Origin: Xylaria sp. FL1777
Taxonomy: Eukaryota > Ascomycota > Sordariomycetes > Xylariales > Xylariaceae
DNA: 64,000 nt
Reading direction: 5' to 3'
Assembly: GCA_022578965.1 (NCBI GenBank)
Contig: MU400524.1
Location: 310,001 to 374,000 of the forward strand
Below, piece by piece: positions 54,762 to 64,000 of the stretch. The first letter of the stretch is position 1, and each line of letters begins with the position of its first letter. The position numbers and the translations under genes are program-made. Under the pieces are notes generated by a model. That model did no database searches. It was not told the DNA's origin and saw nothing but the letters and a program-made list of their open reading frames with translations.

Positions 54762-57185
54762 AATTGCGAATATCCTTTGATTCAATTTTAAGTTGTTAAC
54801 AATATCTTTACTCAACTCAATAACGATTTATTGGGATATGCGGTCGAGAAATATCTTTCTCGATACATCGGACGGGGTTTATTAATATGGCCACAATGTG
54901 ATAATGGAAGTGAGCGAACAACGTCTAGGAGAGAAAAAAATTCAGAGTTTAATCGGGTCTATCCCATAGAGCTACATGTAGAAAGTGTACCGAGAAAGAC
55001 AAGCTGTCCTCGTTCGAGAATGGAAGGTTGATGACAAACGCTGCTAAACCATCATGCGAGACTAGGATATTGACGTGAAGCCTACAATTTAGCTAAGAAT
55101 GACGGGAATCCGGCTTCCGTGCCCAACTAGTAAAACAGCTGTTATACGGAAGGTCTACGCTGCCCGGAAGGCTTACACGAAGGTAACACACCGAACTCAG
55201 GTTGTACGCATTTCAGCCACTAATATTTATTGTCTCGGCCTTCGCTACGGTATTCAGCTCTTCAGCTGTCCCTCAGTCTAGATACACATACGGCCTTTCA
55301 TAATTGCCGATGACCGATAGAGCTGTGCGTGTATGTACGCAGCAAATGTATAGACTCAGAATTCGTACCCTGTGCCTGGGGGTAACCGACACCTGGCACC
55401 CCAGAATATTATCGTACATGTGATTCGCATTAATTCTCCGAGCCCTTGCCCAAGCCCCTGTTATATACCAGGTACCTGTCGCTTACTACTCGTTTATAAG
55501 GCTGCGGCAAAATCTGGGCGAGAGAGATCATTTCCCATAGCCCCTTGTTGGTCTTCATTCACTAGGACCTTCATACCGTTGGCTTAGATGGGGGTTTATA
55601 GGGAGATCTGATTATCATCACGAGTCGCATAGCTCACTAGAGAGAGATGCTTACTTTTATCTAAGGAGTAACGCCAACCTAGTCTAGACGGGATATACTT
55701 TGAGCACCTGAAAAATTGAGCGAGATTGGACCTCGTCATACCTATATCAGGATTTACATCAAGGATGGTTGAGGCTACAGCGAACATCATGGGTCAGACT
55801 AGTATCGAACTTTCGTCAAAAACATAGCTTAATTTCAGACCGAACGGCTTTGAATGTAGCACACGTGAATATGGTCAGATAGCTAGCTGCCTCTCATACA
55901 GGGGTTCCCAGCGCCACGCAGGGGCGGTGGCGTACTTTATGCTAACATATCGTGAATGGGGAGCTGCCATTGGTAGTATAATTTTAACGATCGGTAGCTA
56001 GGATAAATAGATATGCAAGGTACAATACCTAGGAGCATGGTAGGTATAACAGCTTATATCTCTTCCTCTTTATTTTCTCTACGGCTCCGACATCGTGATT
56101 ATGTTGACTGTTAGGAACACTCACAAGCACATGCGTCTACTTGTGCTAAAGCGTATTTAAGGTAGTGATAAGATCTTTGAAGTGTCGCTAACAAAACTTT
56201 TAGCTTACTAGATAGTATATGTAGTGACCGTTCTGTTTCCGCTTCAGCTCAGCCGCTGAGCCTCAGCGGTTCGAAAGGCATGGCAGAAGAAGAAGGGATA
56301 CGGTACGCGGACGAATTCGACCGACTCATCCGGTCTTCGTCGATGAAAACCTAGGACACGATGAAAACCTTATGAAAAATCCGTTCGATAGATAGGTAAG
56401 TAGAAGAGAGTGTTACACTACCTAATCTATCCATGAGAGACGATCGCTTCAGCTTCCGAGCTCCGAACCGAGGGGTCGGAGTAGATACGAGTCCTGATAC
56501 GTATATATATTTTTGCTCCGAGGGCTACCCATGCTATTTTAATTTCCTAGCGCATCTTGTTCGGTCCCGGGTTCGTGGGGGATCGAATCCGCGCCAAACC
56601 CGTATATGATGATGATGTAGGAGGGAGGCTACTACGCCGGATCGGTAGGGCTCTCTAGTGTGCTATAGAGGATGTTCGGTTTTACGACCCCTATCCGAGT
56701 ACTGTCAGACTCACTATACCCTAACTAGGAGGTGGGTATAACATGTCTCGTAAGCAAGTGTTGTCGCGTAGGGATTAGATAGAACGACATACTGCTACAA
56801 CCTGCGGTACACTCTCTGTTCTCATTGTCATATGATGGGAGGAAAAGCCCTGCCTGCACGGTAGACACGGACCGGCCAATGGAGCGAAGAGCCGAAGGTA
56901 AGCACTATTCGGTGCTTGACGGCGCTGACGCTGATCGTAATCCTGCCTTGGTAATTACCGATGCGACCAAAGAAATCGAAGAAGATTCTCGTCTCGCAGC
57001 ATCACCTCCAAGTCGTATTCCGCTATGTCGGTGTTAAGCTCACACGACAAGGGGTGGAAGAGAAAGGGTTGGATGTGTGAACTGGATGCGGATTAAGAAA
57101 TCAACGATAGGTTATTTAAGTGACTGACACCGTTTTCAAAATGTTGCTTGACTTATTGTAAGCTCGACAAGAACCAGTCACGAAG
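54762..57185. other. 2.4-kb intergenic, possible repeat relics
   Basis: No intact gene. 56200-56780 contains Ser/Glu-free GC-richer sequence with a GATGATGATG stretch at 56608-56617 following GGGGATCGAATCCGCGCC, reminiscent of the ends of some fungal LINE-like elements, but no coding part is present. A short open frame at 56834-57037 ends before the oxidase gene and is not recognised. Confidence 0.4.
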
Positions 57186-59071
57186 ATGCCTTCCTTTTCG
57201 ACCTTAGCCGCGGTCGTATCGACTTTGGTGGCTGGTAGTTCTGCCTTGCAGGCTTACGTCCATAATGCTACCTTCATACCGGACGTCGTGCTCAGCGTGA
57301 CCAGACAGACCATCAGTGTTGGTGGCATTGAACGATACAGCACTCTAGTCAACAACACATCGCCAGCACCTGAACTGAGAATCCCAGAAAACAAGGTCGT
57401 GTGGATTAGAGTACAAAATAACGTGGACGATGCCAATGTCACGATGGTAAGCTAGCCCCTTGTCATAGAGCGAGCACAAGATTCGAAGATTGACTAGGTG
57501 ATTTACAGCACTGGCACGGTTTGACCCAGGCTGCGTATCCGTTCTCAGATGGTACACCCCTCGCTAGTCAATGGCCCATTCCACCGCATCACTTCTTTGA
57601 TTATGAGCTCAAGACAGCCAACGGTACAGCCGGCACGTATTTCTACCATGCCCATGTAGGGTTTCAAGCCATCTCGGCGACCGGTCCCTTGATCGTGGAA
57701 AGTGCGGAAGAGCCTCCTTATGCATACGATGATGAGCGTATTGTATTTATCCAGGAACTGTTCAACCAGACAGATAAAGAGGTCGAAGAGGGTCTGGTGT
57801 CCACTCCTATAAGATGGCCCGGAGAGCCAAAAAGCTGGCTAATCAACGGCAAGGGGATCTCCAGCTACGGCATCGTCGATCCGTCGACGGTGTTATTGGA
57901 CGTCATCAATGTCGAGCCGAGCACAACCTACCGTTTCCGCTTTGTCGCTGCAGGGTCTCTGTCGTACGCATCATTCGGGTTCGAGAACCATACGAATCTC
58001 CAGATCATCGAGGCAGACGGCCACTACACAAAACCTTATTCCGTGGAGTTCCTACAGATGGGCACCGGTCAGCGGTTCAGCACGCTGTTGGAGACGAAAA
58101 CCTGTGCCGAGCTAGAGTCCTTCGGGAAACTGGACTTCTACCTGCAGATCGAAAGCCGAGACCGTGCGGCCGTGGTGACGAACTACGCGATCCTCCGATA
58201 CGACGGGAGCAAGTGCAATTCCAGCCTGAGCGGCGACGGCGTCCACGTACCCACGAACTCCAACCCGCCCACGCCGCCCATTGCTCTCCCGCCCACCGTC
58301 AACGGCTATTTGGATTACGTGCTGCAACCCCTTGAGCCGAACGACTTCCCCACAGCGGCCGAGGTCACGCGTCGGATCGTCATCAATGTTCAACAGATAG
58401 TGGACGTGTGGGATGAATGGCGGGACAACAATGTCAGCTGGACCGAGGACGCGACCGACCCGCTGCAGCACGCGACGCCCTCGGTACCGTATCTCGTGGC
58501 TCTCTACCTGAACGAGACGGGCTATATCCCGAACTACCAAGCCGCCGTTGCCAACGGAGGACTCGATCCCAAGACCAAATCCTACCCTGCGAAGCTGGGC
58601 GAGGTCCTTGAAATCGTGCTACAGAACGTCGGGGCGCATACGTACGATGGTTCCGCCGGCGGAGGTCTGGATACTCATCCTTGGCATATGCACGGGAAGC
58701 ATTACTACGACATCGGGTCTGGAGAGGGCAAGTATGATCCGGCCGTGGCAGAGGAGAAGCTGAAAGGCACGACGCCCATCCAGAGAGACACCACCATGCT
58801 ATTCAGGTACGACGCGACGACGGGGGTTGACGAGGTCCGCTCGTGGCGAGCCTGGCGATTGAGGGTCGAGGATGCAGGCGTGTGGATGGCGCATTGCCAC
58901 ATCTTGCAGCATATGGTGCAAGGTATGCAGATACCATTTGTCTTCGGCGATACGAAGGATATCGTCACCGTCGGGATCCCGGAAGTCCAGGGGTATCTAA
59001 CGTATGGAGGGGATGTGTACGGCAACAGCAGCCATGCGCCGACGGTTATTCATTTCAGCGAATCTGATTGA
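57186..59071 (+). CDS. secreted multicopper oxidase, ascorbate-oxidase type
   Basis: Extracellular copper enzyme coupling oxidation of a phenolic or enediol substrate to reduction of oxygen to water. Exons 57186-57446 and 57509-59071 give 607 residues, three cupredoxin domains. The first 22 residues (MPSFSTLAAVVSTLVAGSSA...) are a signal peptide. All four copper motifs are present: HWHGLTQ (residues 88-94, first codons of exon 2), YFYHAHVG, THPWHMHGKHY and AHCHILQHMVQGM. The Met after the HCH motif would be the axial T1 ligand, as in ascorbate oxidases and low-potential laccases. Many N-x-S/T sites support secretion. Assignment to ascorbate oxidase rather than laccase or ferroxidase is from recalled overall similarity; the substrate is unproven. 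The 5' end has a GTAAGC donor directly after the ATG codon preceding HWHG. Confidence 0.92.
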
Positions 59072-59399
59072 ACAACTGACCATGTTGTAACCGGCCAATA
59101 TGTAAAATTACTGTGTCCATAATACCACCATATGCTGTCATCTTGCATATGGTGTTGATATATACCATGTACTCTTGATAAGAACAACTCCTCGTGTTTT
59201 GCAGAAAAGTGCTGACCGCCGACCGCCCGCCAATACACCCAAGTCAGCCTCATTATGCACCCCGTTGGGGCTTGCTTGAGCAGTAAGGCAGCATTCGGTG
59301 GCTATGTAATGACCCCCGGTGTCGCTTGACTGAACCGACGATCAACACAGTCTTAGGCCTTCAATACATCTTCTATACCATCCAAATCCTGGAATTACA
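59072..59399. other. intergenic, no gene seen
   Basis: 3' flank of the oxidase gene and promoter of the CorA-like gene. Nothing else recognised. Confidence 0.5.
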
Positions 59400-60825
59400 A
59401 TGACAGTCGTGGCAAGCCGGTCATTCAGTGCTAGCATGTCCAAAGTAAATCTGCAATGCTGTCCAGCTCTCGATATATCTGAGTGGGACACAGGCAAGTA
59501 CCGAGTTCTGTCCAAGGCTGTGTGACCCGTCGTTAACGAAGTAGATAGATCGAGGCTGGAATAGTAGAGCAGCCGACTTACATCAGATGCTCTCACATAA
59601 CTCAGGTGGAAATGAAGGACTTGTATCTGCCCGGTCAGCTATCTGCATCATGTCAGCCATGTCGTGTTCCTAGCCGAGAGTAGTAGCTCACCAACTGTCT
59701 TACAGCTTCGCGAGTGCTAGCGCGATTCGTAACTGCGATCTTTGTCGGAGCTATTTAATCGATGAGTTTCACATGCCGAAGGTATGGTGGTCAGATTATA
59801 GCCGGAAATCGAACGGGTATTTCGGTTGTCAGCGCAGCCGTAGCCCTACCGGTCACGACTCGCTCGGCCACGACTCGCTCGGTACGCTTACACCTCTAAA
59901 TTGAGTTGGTCCCTGTATCGGACTAAATGAGAACTTAGAAACATGGGCATATTTCGAGATTAAGAAGCTAGAGAAAGCGGCACAGTACCGCTGGTATAAG
60001 TTCAACATATTCATACGATGGGACAGTGTACCTCATCAGACTGTGATACTCGCATTCGATATGCACCCAGACATTGCACGGAGTTTCCTAACACTGCTCG
60101 CAAGTCCTGATCCTAGTAGTCTCGAATCTCCCTTTTGGTTCTACCCTCATCTATTAGGGGAGGTAGCGCGACATCAAGAAGCCGCAGTTTGGGCTATTCG
60201 CAACCAAGTGAGAGAAGTTGAAAGACAGATTCCATCTAAGGGGAGGCCGGAGCCCGACTATAGACATCTGCACGACATCGCCCGACATGCCATCCACGTC
60301 TCCGAAACACTTGAGGTGGCCACCAAGACCATAAAGCGCATGATAGAGCGTCATAAAGATTTGTGGTCATCGCTCTCTAATCAGGATGGGGAACAAGGAG
60401 TCCATTCCCAGCTCCAGTTCCTTGAGAGTCATATCAGCAGCTTGAGCTCCCGGTCAACCTCCAACGAGAAACGAATGCTCAACGAGATCCAGCTTGCTTT
60501 CAACACTGTTGCACAGCATGATGCGAGCACGTCCGTCAAGATTGGCCTTGCTACGCAGTCGGACAGCCTCACTATGAAGTCGATTGCCCTTGTCACACTT
60601 ACATTTCTACCGCCAACCTTCGTGTGCGCCATCTTCAGTATGTCGTTCTTTAATTATAGCACCGACTCAGGATGGGTCCTTTCCGATAAGTTCTGGGTGT
60701 ACTGGGTGTTCGCCGTTCCAACGACGCTTTTGACGGCCGTTGCCTGGTATTTCCTGCAAAAAAAGTACAGCAATCCGACACAGCCTAAGAATGAGAAACA
60801 GTATTGTCGAGACTTCTCAATATAG
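59400..60825 (+). CDS. CorA-like Mg2+ transporter-type membrane protein
   Basis: Fungal CorA-superfamily protein. Reconstructed exons 59400-59497, 59565-59633, 59706-59881 and 59939-60825 keep frame and give 409 residues. The N-terminal part includes EFHMPKVWWSDYSRKSNGYF, a stretch I associate with this fungal family, then AYFEIKKLE and YRWYKFNIFIRW; the helical stalk follows (EVARHQEAAVWAIRNQVREVE, HDIARHAIHVSETLEVATKT, RMLNEIQLAFNTVAQHDAS). Two C-terminal membrane segments are SIALVTLTFLPPTFVCAIFS and FWVYWVFAVPTTLLTAVAWYF. The bacterial GMN motif is replaced by SMSFFNY, as in many fungal CorA-like proteins, so ion transport is not assured. The junction of exons 1 and 2 is the least certain; a simple ORF from 60061 would look 5'-truncated. 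A 15-bp tandem duplication (CACGACTCGCTCGGC) lies in exon 3. Confidence 0.72.
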
Positions 60826-61203
60826 TTAGTTTAGCGTAGTTCTGTAAGAATGTAGCGGGTTAGGTAACATACCGGCTGAATGTGACTCAACACACATAGT
60901 CCATATTTGTAGGCTAGCCGAACTACTCTAAGCACTCTTGAGATCAGGCACTCAAATGGAGCGCCTGTAGCCAGGGATACGAGATAGTCTCATGAAGTGC
61001 TTATTGATTAACAAGTGTTAGCGCTGCTTCTGGTGACCTATACGTCAACATTTCAAACAGTATATCATTGAATGTCAAGGTCCTCAAGTACGCAACAACG
61101 GAGATGGGAGGGCTGATCCAAAGCGTCTCGTTCCCCGACCATCAACCCGCTGCGTTAGCAACGGTGTGTCCAACGCCCCCGCGTTACTGACAACATCAGA
61201 AAT
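60826..61203. other. convergent intergenic, no gene seen
   Basis: Short spacer between two converging accessory genes, nothing recognised. Confidence 0.55.
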
Positions 61204-64000
61204 CTAACAAGTGTAAGATTGTAAAAGCGCCACGATCTCTTTGAAGCCTTCCTTATCCGCTAATTGTAACGGTGCCATACCGTCGTTGTCAGATATGCCG
61301 ATTTTCGCACCGTGAGCTAAAAGTAGCTCGATTATTGTCGTATGTCCTTGTTTCGTAGCTATATGTAGCGGCATCATGCCGTCATTGTCGCGTATGTTAA
61401 CCTTTGCGCCTCCCTCGAGAAGCAGCTGAGCTGATCTTGTATGGTGCCCATTAGCAGCGATGTGTAATGGTGTCATACCAGAATTATCAAGTACACCGAC
61501 CTTGGCGCCCCAAGCAAGAAGCAGCTCAACTAATGTTTCAATCAGTAATCCCGAAGCTAGATGTAACGGCGTCATACCGTCATTGTCGCGTATGTTGATC
61601 TTTGCGCCTCCTGTAAGAAGCAGTTGAACTGATCTTGTATGGTACCCATTAGTGGCTATATGTAATGGTGTCATACCGGAATTATCAAATATGTCGACCC
61701 TGGCGCCCCGAGCAAGAAGCAGCTCAGTTATCTTTTCACCTTTTAACTCAACAGCTTTGTGTAATGGTGTTGTGCCACTACTGTCAGAGATGTTGAGTTC
61801 GGCGTCTCTATCGAGTAGTAGTTGTACTATCTCGGTCCTCTCAAATATTACAGCGTGAAACAAAGATGTTCGCCCAAAGTTATCTTTTGCGTTGATATTA
61901 GCGCCTCTATCTAGCAGCAATCGTATTACCTCGCTATTCTTATATTTCGTTGCTAGGAATAGGGACGTTTGACCACATTCATCTTTAGTATCGATATTGA
62001 CCCCTCTATTAAGCAACAGCAGCGCTAGCTTTAAGTGGCCGACTCTTACAGCCGTCTCTAACGGCGTCGATCCGAAAAGAAAGGGGTGTTCTATCTCGGA
62101 AGGTAGCCCTGAAACAGCATCTGAACTATGGTTTTTTGAGTACGGATGGGTTGCAGTCTCTTTTTCGTCGCTATTCGAGGCGGCGGAAAAAGAATATATA
62201 TTCTCTCTACCGTGATCGTATAGGGCGTAGTCATAATAAGCCTCAGTTCCACGACACGCAGCAGGACTTTGACTAGCTATCATGGAGTATAGGTCTTCAC
62301 ACAGCGCTTGTGTAGAAGTTCCCCCCTTTCCACATACGCGGTATAATCTGGTCCAGGTTCTAAAATCAAATGATTTTAGAAAATAGTGCTGCGAGAAACT
62401 AGTCGCGGCAATTCTAGAATGAAATAAAACGTCACGTGTGGCGAATTCAGCGAAGGGGAACCTTGCTATGAAATCATGTGTCACCGCGATACTCGGGTAG
62501 TTCCGCAATCCCTCGACATCGGCCGACCGTGCTTTGATATAAGCATAGCAACAATTTTTTAATCGATCGTGACTGCGACTTTCGAATTTGTCTTCAAGAT
62601 CAGGCCAGAGTTCAGAAATACCGCCATCCTTAATAAGGAAGTCTGGGACAGATTCGTGAATAAACTGAACTGTAGGGCGATATGAATTGGTGACCTCGGC
62701 AAGTCCTTTCGAGGAGGTCAAGACAAACTGTTTCATATGATCCATTGTGAGCTCCTTGGGATCCCATTCGGCCAGGTCATTCTCTTCTGGATCAAGTTCG
62801 GCTAATAGTGCGTAATAATATTCCTGGGGCTTTAAGGGCTCTCTGGCGTAAAGTATCCATTGTATAGACAGCAAAAGCTCATCTACGTTCTCGTTGTCCC
62901 TCTTTAATATCTCCTTGAACAGTTCGCTCAATTTCGTAGGGATCTCATTGAGTCTCTTATTCACTGCAAAGATCCGGCCGCGTCGGTGCTCCTTGTTTAA
63001 AATGGCAACGACTAGGACAACCCACATGAAAACACCAGCTGCTTTCCGGAGAAGCGTGGCTCTGATTTCCGGCACAATCTTCCCCTCACCAACATTAAGC
63101 GTATGAACCACATACTCTTCGAGATCTCGGCTGTGGCCGTCTTGGGCTTCCAGCGTCAACGTTAGACCAGACTCGATAAATATGGATGGATAATGGCGGC
63201 TTGAGAAGCAGATGAGAAGTTTCACGTTCTTTTCCGAAGCAGACTTCCCAAGTCGCTCGAAGTACTCAAGCATGTCATATACTTCGAATTCATTGCACTC
63301 GTCAAGAGCATCAACGAAGCACATCAGCTTCTGTTGGCCAAGCTGCATTATTGCATTGAGGAAAATGTCCTGAAGAGTCCCGTTATCCCACTTCATATTG
63401 CCCTTTGAAACTTCACGAAGCAGGCGATCCTCAAGCACTAGATGGAGATCTGGTAACTGTTGAAGTAGCTGGAGCAATAGGGAACGGTACATCCCCTCAG
63501 TTGACTTCTCCAAATCATCTCCTCTTGCGTTGAAGAAAAATGAGATAGCGTTATGATTGTTTTTCAAATTTGTGTAGATGTATTTCATTAGTGTTGATTT
63601 GCCAGCACCCGGCTTTCCCCGTATCCTGTGTGCATAGAACGTGTTAGTCGAGACCTGTAAGTTCAATCTTCTAAAGCGTGCTGGTCCATACAGGAAAAGA
63701 AGATAAAGGAATCAGGCAGGTGGGGCTTCAATACCTACCATAAAAAGCCATGGTGCTGATGATAGTTGTCCGGTTCTAGCCATGCTAAATAGACGGAGTG
63801 ATATACAATCCACTCGCAGGTCTTGTCGTGTGGTGGCTTTATATTCAATTCCCGAGAGACAATGCTGCCAAAGCTTAGTGAATTCATTAGGGCTGTTCTT
63901 TGATCTGGAGATAGTTTCTTTCCAACTAAGACATAATTAAAAGCTAAAGACGGTCTAGTTGTGAAGCGATAGACCCACCTACTTCAGACACTTGGCTCTC
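61204..64000 (-). CDS. NACHT-ankyrin STAND receptor (5' end outside window)
   Basis: NLR-like signalling protein. Visible exons: about 64000-63979 (running off the edge), 63925-63739 and 63625-61204, with introns of 53 and 113 nt, coding for about 876 residues. The visible start reads SQVSEV, then GKKLSPDQRTALMNSLSFGS, which in relatives links an N-terminal effector domain (not in the window) to the NACHT. HHGFLWIRGKPGAGKSTLMKY holds Walker A, and LMCFVDALDECNEF holds Walker B. The HESVPDFLIKDG stretch belongs to the conserved region after the NACHT. About nine C-terminal ankyrin repeats of 33 residues follow (TPLHIA..., LLL.GGAK.NIRDNDGM), the last one short (IVALLQSYTC). Such proteins control non-self recognition and regulated cell death in fungi. 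No break is seen in the visible part. Confidence 0.93.
61300..61695. repeat. 198-bp tandem duplication in ankyrin-coding region
   Basis: Two adjacent 198-bp blocks (61300-61497 and 61498-61695), each coding for two ankyrin repeats, are clearly more alike to each other than to other repeats of the gene: for example TGTAATGGTGTCATACC recurs at 61463 and 61661, and AACTGATCTTGTATGGT-like sequence at 61430 and 61628. Confidence 0.8.

Noticed and set aside
56560..56620. tRNA-like B-box (GGATCGAATCC)
   Set aside because: No A-box, cloverleaf or matching acceptor stem could be found around it on either strand.
60061..60825. CorA-like gene as a 5'-truncated pseudogene
   Set aside because: Upstream exons with matching phases and family-like sequence were found back to an ATG at 59400.

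Overview
The window is nuclear DNA of a filamentous ascomycete (Pezizomycotina, most likely a sordariomycete). Genes are interrupted by short introns of about 50-190 nt with GT..AG borders and CTAAC/CTGAC-like branch sites. The families are typically fungal: HET, CFEM, DUF4360, NACHT-ankyrin and CorA-like proteins, methylcitrate-cycle enzymes and IVY1. I rebuilt exon structures by hand from splice sites, reading phase and remembered family conservation; no alignment was run. I saw no tRNA, rRNA or CRISPR.

Layout. 0-3.5 kb: a divergent pair, mitochondrial 2-methylisocitrate lyase (cut by the left edge) and 2-methylcitrate synthase, together the synthase and lyase of propionyl-CoA disposal. 5.6-11.3 kb: a small secreted DUF4360 protein, then three intronless same-strand genes: a sugar-isomerase-like TIM barrel, an Osh4/KES1-type sterol/PI4P exchanger and a sedoheptulose-1,7-bisphosphatase-like phosphatase. 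11.8-20.6 kb: a membrane-anchored LigB-type extradiol dioxygenase, acyl-protein thioesterase, an IVY1-like protein, nucleoporin NUP53 and mitochondrial FMP46. 21.7-26.5 kb: a 1,530-residue, mostly disordered protein with an RRM, not recognised. 27.4-36.9 kb: housekeeping genes with a mitochondrial bias: complex I NDUFA2 divergent from pyruvate carrier MPC2, a UBXN4-like UBX protein, a Tc1/mariner-like foldback element, SHY1/SURF1, and kinetochore CENP-T convergent with SHY1. 36.9-43.5 kb: a 4-kb gene-free leader in front of the GTPase rac1, then NOP6. 45.1-48.4 kb: a heptad-repeat coiled-coil protein built from a 21-bp minisatellite, ribosome-biogenesis CMS1, and a CFEM protein.

48.4-64 kb is an accessory, gene-poor stretch: an unknown ORF, a HET-domain protein, a secreted ascorbate-oxidase-type multicopper oxidase, a CorA-like membrane protein in four exons, and a NACHT-ankyrin STAND receptor running off the right edge. 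HET and NACHT-ankyrin genes are the classes used in fungal allorecognition and innate immunity, so this end is the likeliest place for unusual biology. The other candidates are the heptad-repeat gene and the giant RRM protein.
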